A DNA stretch of 6,144 bases from Gammaproteobacteria bacterium. Its GTDB lineage: Bacteria; Pseudomonadota; Gammaproteobacteria; GRL18. The DNA lies in NCBI GenBank assembly GCA_030632625.1, contig DAOVUK010000219.1:1-6144 (forward strand), read 5' to 3'. The notes below the pieces were generated by a model. The model was given only the letters and a program-made list of their open reading frames with translations. It had not been told where the DNA came from and searched no databases. Within the stretch, counting starts at the first letter, position 1; every line of letters starts with the position of its first letter. Positions 1-6,049 of this stretch are shown one piece after another. Both the position numbers and the translations under genes were made by a program.

Positions 1-600
1 CATCAGAAAGGTAAAACTGACTTTGGCCGCCATGTTCTGCCGCAGCTGCTGAAGAGTCACCGCATGTTTGCCTACGATTTTTCTTCCAATGAAGTGCCGG
101 GCATCAAATCTTACGAAGAGGCCAGTTATTGGCGTGATGTTGGCTCCCTTGATACCTATTTCCAGGCGCATCAGGATATGCTGGGAATTGAACCCCGGTT
201 CGATGTCTTTAATCCCCTGTGGCCAATTTTTTCCAGTAACTATCAGGGCCCGGTTGCACAGGTGATAGGCGGCCGGATAGAAAATAGTTTACTCGGTGAA
301 GCCACTTTCATCAACCAGGCCAATATACGTAACAGTGTTATTCGTTGTGAGACTGTAGTGGAACCGGGAGCTGAACTAGAGGATTGCATTATCATGGATT
401 ATGTACGGATATGCTGCGGTGCGAAATTACGACGGGTTATTGTGGATCGGCATAATATCATCAAACCAGATACCCGAATCGGCTATAACCATGAAGAAGA
501 TCAACATCTTTATCATGTGACTTCATCCGGACTGGTAGTAGTACCCCCAGGCAAAGTAGACTACTTTGCGCGCAATTCAGGTGGTATTGCTTCCGATTAA
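1..600 (+). CDS. glgC: Glucose-1-phosphate adenylyltransferase (ADP-glucose pyrophosphorylase), C-terminal part, 5' truncated by window edge
   Basis: GlgC makes ADP-glucose from glucose-1-phosphate and ATP, the committed step of bacterial glycogen synthesis in the cytoplasm. The frame is open from base 1, so the ATG at 64 is internal; 199 codons are visible of a family length near 420-430. Visible residues 44-48 are WRDVG, the conserved block at the end of the nucleotidyltransferase domain, preceded by DFGRHVLPQLL (residues 7-17). From about residue 80 to 160 the isoleucine/valine-rich repeats (for example ENSLLGEATF, NSVIRCETVV, DCIIMDYVRI, RVIVDRHNII) fit the left-handed beta-helix domain used for oligomerisation and allosteric control. 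The ending IGYNHEEDQHLYHVT followed by GLVVVPPG matches GlgC C-termini. The gene converges on flhB and shares the TTAA at its stop. It looks slightly richer in GC than the flagellar genes. Product assignment is firm; allosteric properties cannot be read here. Confidence 0.95.
   Translation, partial: HQKGKTDFGRHVLPQLLKSHRMFAYDFSSNEVPGIKSYEEASYWRDVGSLDTYFQAHQDMLGIEPRFDVFNPLWPIFSSNYQGPVAQVIGGRIENSLLGEATFINQANIRNSVIRCETVVEPGAELEDCIIMDYVRICCGAKLRRVIVDRHNIIKPDTRIGYNHEEDQHLYHVTSSGLVVVPPGKVDYFARNSGGIASD
551..575. repeat. 19-bp dyad plus overlapping 10-bp palindrome at the 3' end of glgC
   Basis: GCAAAGTAG (551-559) and CTACTTTGC (561-569) are perfect 9-bp inverted arms around a single A. TTGCGCGCAA (566-575) is a second perfect palindrome overlapping the right arm. 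As RNA this could fold to an 8-bp stem with a 3-nt loop in either transcript. No T-tract follows on either strand, so it is not a canonical intrinsic terminator. It lies inside the glgC coding region, about 30 nt before its stop, and therefore downstream of the flhB stop on the other strand. It could be a transcript-end stabiliser, a protein-binding dyad or chance. Confidence 0.4.
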
Positions 601-1724
601 AATTTGTATTCATCGGGTATTGGCAGTTCAGACATATCAGGTTTCATTGATTTATCAATATCGCCATTTTTTAATTGAAAAATATAAGCCAGAACCTGGG
701 CAACAGCCACATAAAGCCCTGCGGGGATTTCCTGGCCAATTTCAACTGAGTGGTAGATTGCTCTGGATAGTAGTGGAATTTCCATAGTTGGCACATCGTT
801 GGCCTGGGCCACATTGCGAATTTGCAGAGCAACCAGATCAGCACCTTTGGCCAGCATAACCGGTGCGCCTGAGCCTTGAGTATCATATTGCAAAGCAACT
901 GCATAATGCGTCGGATTGGTGATAATGACATCCGCTTTGGGTACATCGCCCATCATACGCTGCATGGCGATTTCACGCTGTTTCTGACGTATCTGCCCTT
1001 TTATTTCGGGATTACCATCCGTATTTTTAGATTCATCTTTAACTTCCTGTTTGGTCATTTTCAACTGCCGTAAATTGCTCCAGATTTGGTAGGGAACATC
1101 TATCATAGCAACGATAATCATACCTAATGCCACCAATAAAAACTGCCAGGAAATCAGTTCCATGGCATGAACAAAAGCACCTGGAAACGGCTCTTCTGAT
1201 AAACCATAAATTTCATTTTTTGCCTGCCAGAGAAAAAAGACGGCAATGCCTCCCATCAATCCTATTTTAAATATACTTTTAACTAATTCTATTAAACCTT
1301 TGATCCCAATTATCTTTTTAAGTCCCTTGATTGGATTTATTTTACTTGCTTTAGGCGTTATGGCTTCTGCTGAAAAATTAAAACCACCTAAGATGGCATT
1401 GGATAAGATAGCAGTGATAAACATTAAAATGAAAAAAGGGATGAGAGCGGATAACATCGCGGCCAGCTCAGCTTTGAAATGTATAAATAATTGTTCTGGA
1501 TCAAAAAGAGTATTACGTTCTATTGAAAAATTATTTTTCATGATATCAGATATGGTTTCAACCATATCTTCAGCAAAAAACATAATGCCAATGATAGATG
1601 CCAGTAACATAAAAAAGCTGGTTAGTTCCTGGGAGCGTGTGACCTGACCTTTTTTTCGTGCCTCCGATTTCTTTTTCGCCGTCGGGTCTTCCGACTTATC
1701 CTGACCGTCTTCATTTTCTGCCAT
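597..1724 (-). CDS. flhB: Flagellar export gate / substrate-specificity switch protein FlhB
   Basis: FlhB is an inner-membrane part of the flagellar type III export apparatus. It wraps the FliPQR gate and switches export from rod/hook to filament subunits after autocleavage. The 375-residue length is normal for the family. Residues 1-30 are the charged cytoplasmic N-terminus (SEDPTAKKKSEARKKGQV). Membrane segments lie near 33-51, 88-112, 150-167 and 188-210, and the linker MTKQEVKDESKNTDGNPEIK sits at 223-242. The autocleavage motif NPTH is at 270-273 within VIITNPTHYAVAL, followed by the FlhBC domain with KGADLVALQIR and the segment VPTMEIPLLSRAIYHSVEIGQ cut by me into parts 311-331. The start overlaps the fliR stop by one base (TGATG) with no clear Shine-Dalgarno, suggesting translational coupling. 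The stop shares TTAA with the convergent glgC. flhA is not adjacent in this window. Confidence 0.98.
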   Translation of the reverse strand: MAENEDGQDKSEDPTAKKKSEARKKGQVTRSQELTSFFMLLASIIGIMFFAEDMVETISDIMKNNFSIERNTLFDPEQLFIHFKAELAAMLSALIPFFILMFITAILSNAILGGFNFSAEAITPKASKINPIKGLKKIIGIKGLIELVKSIFKIGLMGGIAVFFLWQAKNEIYGLSEEPFPGAFVHAMELISWQFLLVALGMIIVAMIDVPYQIWSNLRQLKMTKQEVKDESKNTDGNPEIKGQIRQKQREIAMQRMMGDVPKADVIITNPTHYAVALQYDTQGSGAPVMLAKGADLVALQIRNVAQANDVPTMEIPLLSRAIYHSVEIGQEIPAGLYVAVAQVLAYIFQLKNGDIDKSMKPDMSELPIPDEYKF

Positions 1725-2569
1725 CAGCTATTACTCATCATTGTATTGGCTTTCATGTTAAAGAATGAATCACTATAAGTCACGTTTTGCTGCGTTGCAC
1801 TATGAGCCAGAATATCCTGAATGAGCTGAAATATTTCAGTCATTATTCTTTCAAAATAAGGCACCAAAGTGGGCAAGGTGATGTAAATAATTGCAAAAGC
1901 AAGCACGATGGTAATTAAGAAACCCACGGAAAAAGGATTCAGTTGAGGAGAAGCCTTAGACATCACCCCGAAGCTGACATTCACCATAAGTAAAGCGGCC
2001 ATTGCCGGCAAAACCATCATAACGGAACTTTGAAACATTTGACTTCCCCAGCTGACCAGCATCCAATAGCCGGTAGTAGAAATTCCGCTTGTGCCTATTG
2101 GCAGGAGATTGAAACTATTGATCACTTCACGAAATAAAATCAGATGGCCATCCATAGCCAGATATAAAAATGTGGCCAGCATTAAATACAGTTGCCCTAC
2201 TACCGTAACCTGAACCCCATCTTGCGGACTATTCATCAGAGAAAAACCCAAACCAGCCTGCATGGCTAAAATATGTCCTGACATAACAAATAAATTAAAT
2301 GCCAGCTGCAGAGCAAATCCCATAATGGCACCAATGAGGACCTGATGAATAGCGATGAGAAATGCTTCGCCGCTGATAAAATCAACCAGGGGTAAGGGTG
2401 GTAAAACAGGTACCACAACCAGAGTAATTGCAAATGCAACAGCAACACGGAATCGAACAGGAATAGACTGAGCTGAAAAAATGGGAGCAATCATCATCAT
2501 GGCGCTGATACGAATAAAAGGCCAGACATAAGCACCGACAAATGCCGTTATTTCAGCGGTAGTAAACAT
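1724..2569 (-). CDS. fliR: Flagellar type III export gate protein FliR
   Basis: FliR is the single-copy subunit of the FliP5-FliQ4-FliR1 export gate in the inner membrane. The protein is almost wholly hydrophobic, with segments near 10-30, 40-58, 70-105, 125-145, 180-205 and 212-235. Recognisable family signatures are SGHILAMQAGLGFSLMN (97-113), followed by SPQDG, and GVMSKASPQLNPFSVGF (201-217). At 281 residues it is about 20 longer than many FliR proteins; the extra part is a polar tail after residue 256. The ATG lies one base after the fliQ stop (TAA-T-ATG), with only a weak GGCGG upstream, so reinitiation after fliQ is likely. It is followed by flhB with a 1-nt overlap. No frameshift or missing segment is seen. 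Confidence 0.97.
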   Translation of the reverse strand: MFTTAEITAFVGAYVWPFIRISAMMMIAPIFSAQSIPVRFRVAVAFAITLVVVPVLPPLPLVDFISGEAFLIAIHQVLIGAIMGFALQLAFNLFVMSGHILAMQAGLGFSLMNSPQDGVQVTVVGQLYLMLATFLYLAMDGHLILFREVINSFNLLPIGTSGISTTGYWMLVSWGSQMFQSSVMMVLPAMAALLMVNVSFGVMSKASPQLNPFSVGFLITIVLAFAIIYITLPTLVPYFERIMTEIFQLIQDILAHSATQQNVTYSDSFFNMKANTMMSNS

Positions 2570-2570
2570 A

Positions 2571-2846
2571 TTAACCGCCGCTTAAATACAACGGAATATT
2601 AATAAACATTTGATTCATATATTCCATTAAACGCCCCAGCATATAGGGACCGGCATACATCAGCACCCCAAAAGTAACCAGAAGTTTTGGAATAAACGTC
2701 ATTGTTTGCTCATTTATTGATGTCATAGCCTGAAACATACTCACCAGCAAACCCACAACCAATGCCGGAATTAAAATAATCAGCAGCAGAACAATAATAA
2801 GATAAACTGCGCCCTGGAGAATATCTAAAACGGATTCAGGTGTCAT
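2571..2846 (-). CDS. fliQ: Flagellar type III export gate protein FliQ
   Basis: FliQ is a small two-helix inner-membrane subunit of the FliPQR export gate. The 91 residues match the family length of about 89. Residues 15-38 form the first hydrophobic hairpin helix, containing the very conserved VVGLLVSMFQAMTSINEQT (30-48). Residues 53-73 (PKLLVTFGVLMYAGPYMLG) form the second. The start is well supported: MTPE is the usual N-terminus, and GCAGGA (plus-strand 2854-2859) gives AGGA seven bases before the ATG. It lies 59 nt downstream of fliP and one base upstream of fliR. Confidence 0.98.
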   Translation of the reverse strand: MTPESVLDILQGAVYLIIVLLLIILIPALVVGLLVSMFQAMTSINEQTMTFIPKLLVTFGVLMYAGPYMLGRLMEYMNQMFINIPLYLSGG

Positions 2847-2853
2847 AATTAAT

Positions 2854-2859
2854 TCCTGC
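2854..2859 (-). promoter_or_regulatory. Ribosome binding site of fliQ
   Basis: On the coding strand GCAGGA precedes the fliQ ATG, with 7 nt between AGGA and the start codon. It is among the clearest Shine-Dalgarno sequences in the operon and shows that fliQ is initiated independently of fliP, consistent with the 59-nt gap. Confidence 0.7.
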
Positions 2860-2905
2860 TTGCTTGTTTTAAATTAAAAAAGGAAAAAACCTGGTAACTA
2901 AATAA

Positions 2906-3679
2906 CTAAATATAATAACTCGAAGCCAATGTTCCCATTATCATTGACCAGCCGTCAACCAGAACAAAAAGCATCAATTTAAAGGGCATAGAGACAATCA
3001 GGGGTGACAGCATCATCATTCCCATTGACATCAAAACACTGGCAACCACCAGGTCGATAATCAAAAAGGGAATAAATATCAGAAACCCTATGGTAAAAGC
3101 AGTCTTCAATTCACTGGTGACAAATGATGGAATTAACACAGTAAACGGCACATCTGCCGGACTTTGATAGGGTCCTTTTTTGGCAATTTCGGAAAACATG
3201 GTCAAATCTTTTTCCCGTGTCTGAGCCAGCATAAATTCATGTAAAGGGGCTGACGCACGCTTAAAGGCTGTTTCGATACCAATTTGATCGTCCAGATACG
3301 GCTTAAAGCCATCGGTGTACATCCGATCAAACACAGGAGCCATAATAAACAGTGTCAAAAATATTCCAAGACCAACCAGAACCTGAGCAGGCGGTGCCTG
3401 CATTAAGCCTGTCGCCTGACGTACAATGGCCAGAACGATAATGATCCGGGTAAAAGAAGTCATCATGAGCATCATAGACGGCAGCAGCGTAATCACCGTC
3501 ATCAAAACCAGAGCTTGAATAGTGATTGACCATTTTTGTTCGCCATCGGCCCCCGTGGTGACGGTGAGTGCATCCAGACCGGGGGCAGCAAAAATAACAT
3601 CGGGCAGGAACATCAAAAATACAATTAATAATGGTGTAAAATAACGATACATACGGTGAATTGTTTGATTTTTTTCCAT
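2906..3679 (-). CDS. fliP: Flagellar type III export gate protein FliP
   Basis: FliP forms the pentameric core of the flagellar export gate in the inner membrane. The 257 residues match the family. Residues 11-31 are a hydrophobic signal peptide, with probable cleavage near FAA-P (30-33), as known for FliP. A hydrophobic pair follows around 54-86 with the signature TSFTRIIIVLAIVRQATG (74-91), then APPAQVLVGLGIFLTLFIM (95-113). A periplasmic domain covers about 116-190. The C-terminal helices are near 196-245 and include IIDLVVASVLMSMGMMML (207-224) and PFKLMLFVLVDGWSM (232-246). The ATG at 3679 has only a weak, distant AGG; M10 is an alternative start that would still keep the signal peptide. 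The gap to fliO is 105 nt. The stop lies in an 8-bp tandem repeat (TAACTAAA twice, 2895-2910, plus strand). Confidence 0.97.
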   Translation of the reverse strand: MEKNQTIHRMYRYFTPLLIVFLMFLPDVIFAAPGLDALTVTTGADGEQKWSITIQALVLMTVITLLPSMMLMMTSFTRIIIVLAIVRQATGLMQAPPAQVLVGLGIFLTLFIMAPVFDRMYTDGFKPYLDDQIGIETAFKRASAPLHEFMLAQTREKDLTMFSEIAKKGPYQSPADVPFTVLIPSFVTSELKTAFTIGFLIFIPFLIIDLVVASVLMSMGMMMLSPLIVSMPFKLMLFVLVDGWSMIMGTLASSYYI

Positions 3680-3701
3680 TAGAAGACTTTACCTGACTAA
3701 G

Positions 3702-3729
3702 AAAAAAGTGGCTAGAGACAAGCTATGCC
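3702..3729 (-). terminator. Possible weak intrinsic terminator / attenuator between fliO and fliP
   Basis: Read on the coding strand, GGC-A-TAG (3729 to 3723), a 7-nt loop, then CTAGCC (3715 to 3710) forms a 6-bp stem with one bulged A. It is followed after AC by six T (3707-3702). The shape is that of a Rho-independent terminator, but the stem is short. It ends 22 bases before the fliP start, within an operon that must be read through, so it may be an attenuator, an RNA-processing site or chance. Confidence 0.3.
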
Positions 3730-3784
3730 CTCTCTCCACAGTTGTTTAAATAAATTTGTGTTAACAGGGCAAAAAAAAATACTT

Positions 3785-4477
3785 TTATTTTATATTTTTT
3801 TGCGTATTATTTAAAAATTTAGATAATTTATTGGCAAATGGATTGTTCCCTGTCACGACGCCCTGATCTTTTGTTTGAGCTTCAGTTTCTTCAAGCAACT
3901 CATCCAGTACATGCAAGGTATTAATTTGTGTAGCGGTCATACCCACCAATAGTTGCTGTTGACCAACCTGAATCAAAGCAATTTTTTCTTTTTGACCAAG
4001 GTTCAGTGTGGCGATTATTTTTAATTGCCCCTGCCCGGTCAGATTAGTATAACCCATTTTTTTCATAAACCAGGCCAGAGAAAAAATCATTATAAGAATA
4101 AAAATAAGTCCTAATGAAACACTTAAAGCATCAGTATTTGATGCTGCATCGTTTTTTTTACTATTCGCTGCCGTATTAGAAAATGTCTGACCGGACAAGA
4201 ATGAAAAGTTTTTTTTCTCCACTTTTTTCTCCACTAGTGGATTGTTGTCTTTTTGCTTCTCTTGAGGCAGTTCCTCTTGAAGCAGAGTTTGAAGCTGACT
4301 TTCTTCCTGTTTTATCGCACTGTTCTTTTTATTCAAACTCTGTAAATTTGAGCTTTGTGCATCCGGATTTTGCACAGCATAAACAGATACAGAAAAAAAT
4401 ACTATCATTGCCCAAATACAGATAAAAGCTAATGCTTGTCTTCCCTCATGTTTTAATACCCCGGCCAGCAAAATCAT
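3785..4477 (-). CDS. fliO: Flagellar biosynthesis protein FliO, long form with extended linker
   Basis: FliO is a poorly conserved membrane protein that helps FliP oligomerise during export-gate assembly. The call rests on position between fliN and fliP and on the C-terminal part. A hydrophobic helix at about 117-138 (LSVSLGLIFILIMIFSLAWF) is followed by MKKMG and a small cytoplasmic beta-rich domain (IIATLNLGQKEKIALIQVG, then QQQLLVGMT) typical of FliO. Residues 15-34 form a further hydrophobic segment ending SVYA, which reads as a signal peptide or first membrane helix. Between them lies a Q/N/K/E-rich, probably disordered linker of about 80 residues containing a tandem VEKKVEKK. The 230 residues exceed many FliO proteins, which are near 120-150. 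The start overlaps the fliN stop in ATGA, so translation is probably coupled. The gap to fliP is 105 nt. Confidence 0.85.
   Translation of the reverse strand: MILLAGVLKHEGRQALAFICIWAMIVFFSVSVYAVQNPDAQSSNLQSLNKKNSAIKQEESQLQTLLQEELPQEKQKDNNPLVEKKVEKKNFSFLSGQTFSNTAANSKKNDAASNTDALSVSLGLIFILIMIFSLAWFMKKMGYTNLTGQGQLKIIATLNLGQKEKIALIQVGQQQLLVGMTATQINTLHVLDELLEETEAQTKDQGVVTGNNPFANKLSKFLNNTQKNIK
4211..4234 (-). repeat. Perfect 12-bp tandem duplication inside fliO
   Basis: On the plus strand TTTTTTCTCCAC occurs twice back to back (4211-4222 and 4223-4234). On the coding strand this is GTGGAGAAAAAA twice, encoding VEKK VEKK in frame at residues 82-89 of FliO. It abuts an A8 tract (4209-4216) and lies next to a 12-bp palindrome TCCACTAGTGGA (4230-4241). 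It lies in the low-complexity linker, so an in-frame slippage origin is likely. Confidence 0.75.
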
Positions 4478-4860
4478 TTAAGTTTCTTAATTCGCTCAAC
4501 TGGACTAATCACATCAGTTAAACGAATACCAAATTTATCATTTACCACAACCACTTCACCATGGGCAATCAATGTACCATTAACAAGTACATCCATAGGC
4601 TCACCGGCCAGACGATCCAGTTCAATGACTGAGCCCTGATTTAATTTGAGTAAATGTCGAATGCTGAGTTTTGTTCGTCCAATTTCCATTGAAATATCAA
4701 CCGGAACATCCAGTATCACATCCAGATTAATTTCATCATCTGATGCAATGGCATCATCCTCTAATTTGTCAAATCCAGCAGCCTCTGATTCAGCCTGTTC
4801 ATTCATTGCCTCTGACCAGGGATCTTCCTCAGCTGCCGCATTTTCTGTTTCATCATTCAT
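4474..4860 (-). CDS. fliN: Flagellar motor switch protein FliN
   Basis: FliN forms, with FliM, the lower part of the flagellar C-ring at the cytoplasmic face of the motor. It also docks the FliH-FliI export ATPase. The protein has 128 residues, close to the 137 of E. coli. Residues 1-45 are a very acidic, probably flexible region (AAEEDPWSEAMNEQAESEAA at 9-28). Residues 46-128 are the SpoA domain, with LDVILDVPVDISMEIGRTKL (46-65), VLVNGTLIAHGEVVVVNDKF (91-110) and GIRLTDVISPVERIKKL closing the protein. The ATG is followed by a frame open to the fliO overlap, and the upstream GGGAT/AAAGA is a poor ribosome site. It sits 100 nt after fliM, an unusually wide gap for this pair, and overlaps fliO by 4 nt. 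Confidence 0.98.
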   Translation of the reverse strand: MNDETENAAAEEDPWSEAMNEQAESEAAGFDKLEDDAIASDDEINLDVILDVPVDISMEIGRTKLSIRHLLKLNQGSVIELDRLAGEPMDVLVNGTLIAHGEVVVVNDKFGIRLTDVISPVERIKKLK

Positions 4861-4914
4861 TATTCTTTATCCCAATACTGATATGTTTCAGTTTGTCATT
4901 TCCCATTTAAAAAG

Positions 4915-4958
4915 CATATTTAAGGTTATAGTTAAGCTATAGTTAAGATATAGTTAAA
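4915..4958. repeat. Short direct repeats, 11-bp period, between fliM and fliN
   Basis: TATAGTTAAG occurs at 4927-4936 and 4938-4947, and again at 4949-4958 with the last base changed to A, giving a strict 11-bp period. A degenerate unit (CATATTTAAG, 8 of 10 matches) lies at 4915-4924. On the transcribed strand the unit is CTTAACTATA. The array begins just after the fliM stop and fills the first half of the spacer to fliN. The spacing is about one DNA turn, which would place bound proteins on one face; it may equally be a slippage product. Confidence 0.8.
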
Positions 4959-4960
4959 CG

Positions 4961-6028
4961 CTAATCCTGTTTTGGTAAGGCCCTGGTATTTCCTGCTGTG
5001 TTTTCTGAATCCTTGCGTGAAAAAGTCTCATCTAAAAAAGGGATTCCTGTTTCAAGATGTGTGGGACGTTCCGTTTTACCCACAATCTTTACTGCATGAT
5101 GACCATTATGAATACCATGATTTGCCTTAAAAATAGGGATTCCCTCAGAAAAAACACTCACTTCGTCTTCAATATTGATAGGGATTATATCCCCCGCCTT
5201 AAGATTAACCACATCCTTCAGGGTTAACGAGGTGTTTGCCAGCATGGATGATACACCCACTTCGGCAGACTTAATTTCATCACCTAATGCCTGACTCCAG
5301 CGCTCATCCACATCACTTCTATCACTTTGTATGCCCGCATCCAGTAATTCACGAATAGGTTCCAGCATGGAATAAGGCATAGTAATATGGATATTGCCTC
5401 CACCACCCTCTAATTCAACATGCAGACTGCTCACAACAACAACTTCTGTCGGGCTGACAATATTTGCAAACTGAGGATTCACTTCTCGACTGCTGAATTC
5501 AAACTGCATAGGCATAATTGGAGACCATGCTTTAACCAAATCTTCAAAACACAATTCCATAAACATGTGAACCACACGTTGTTCAGTCGGTGTAAATTCC
5601 CGGCCTTCAATTTTTGCATGAAACTTCCCTTCGCCGCCGAAGAAATTATCAACCAGAATAAAAACTAAAGTCGGCTCAATAACCAGAAGAGCAGTTCCCC
5701 TTAATGGTTTCATTTTAATCAGGTTAAGACTGGTGGGGACAAATAATGTATGAATATATTCACCAAATTTCAGTGTCTGTATTCCACCCACTGAGATTTC
5801 AGTTGAACGTCGTAAAAGATTAAACATGCTGATACGGAGATAACGTGCAAACCGCTCATTGATCATTTCCAGCGTTGGCATCCGACCACGAACAATACGA
5901 TCTTCACTATTGAAATCATATTGCCTGGCTTCACCATCATTTTGCTCTTCATCATCGGTATCGACGTCGCCATCATCAACACCGTGCAACAATGCATCTA
6001 TTTCTTCTTGTGAAAGTAAATCCGTCAC
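4961..6028 (-). CDS. fliM: Flagellar motor switch protein FliM
   Basis: FliM is the C-ring protein that binds phosphorylated CheY and transmits the switch signal to FliG. The N-terminal CheY-binding helix LLSQEEIDALL is at residues 4-14, followed by an acidic linker (HGVDDGDVDTDDEEQNDGE). The middle CheC-like domain begins at DRIVRGRMPTLEMINERFAR (43-62) and carries the FliG-contact GGXG motif as GGEG at 131-134. REFTPTEQRVV (143-153) and ELEGGGGNIHITMPYSMLEP (206-224 region) follow. The C-terminal SpoA domain spans about 250-317 (LTLKDVVNLKAGDIIPINI). Residues 319-355 form a polar tail. The start is GTG; an in-frame TAA lies 18 bases upstream and AGGA lies 7 bases before it, fixing the choice. 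The 355-residue length is slightly above the usual 320-335 owing to the tail. It is the first gene of the group seen here; the usual partner fliL is not found upstream within the window. Confidence 0.98.
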   Translation of the reverse strand: MTDLLSQEEIDALLHGVDDGDVDTDDEEQNDGEARQYDFNSEDRIVRGRMPTLEMINERFARYLRISMFNLLRRSTEISVGGIQTLKFGEYIHTLFVPTSLNLIKMKPLRGTALLVIEPTLVFILVDNFFGGEGKFHAKIEGREFTPTEQRVVHMFMELCFEDLVKAWSPIMPMQFEFSSREVNPQFANIVSPTEVVVVSSLHVELEGGGGNIHITMPYSMLEPIRELLDAGIQSDRSDVDERWSQALGDEIKSAEVGVSSMLANTSLTLKDVVNLKAGDIIPINIEDEVSVFSEGIPIFKANHGIHNGHHAVKIVGKTERPTHLETGIPFLDETFSRKDSENTAGNTRALPKQD

Positions 6029-6035
6029 TGTTTGT

Positions 6036-6041
6036 TCCTGC
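6036..6041 (-). promoter_or_regulatory. Ribosome binding site supporting the GTG start of fliM
   Basis: On the coding strand GCAGGA ends in AGGA seven bases before the GTG at 6028-6026, the same motif and spacing as at fliQ. With the in-frame TAA 18 bases upstream of the GTG it supports the non-ATG start. It lies about 10 bases from the proposed mobile-element end, so it would have survived the insertion. Confidence 0.65.
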
Positions 6042-6049
6042 TCTGCTTA

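Noticed and set aside
1246..1647. 133-codon open frame on the plus strand inside flhB
   Set aside because: It lies antisense to well-conserved flhB coding sequence, has no ribosome site and its translation resembles no family; it is a shadow frame.
2895..2910. 8-bp tandem repeat TAACTAAA at the fliP stop
   Set aside because: Two copies of a low-complexity AT-rich unit; does not disturb the reading frame and carries no evident function.
3680..3740. Sigma-28-like box TAAAGTCT upstream of fliP
   Set aside because: No GCCGATAA-like -10 element lies at the proper distance, and the box overlaps the fliP start region.
4877..4892. Small hairpin ACTGA-TATGTT-TCAGT upstream of fliN
   Set aside because: Only five base pairs, AT-rich and without a T-tract; expected by chance in this composition.
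4927..4958. CRISPR-like or iteron interpretation of the 11-bp-period repeats
   Set aside because: Units are 10 bases with single-base spacers, with no replication gene or cas gene nearby; recorded only as short direct repeats.
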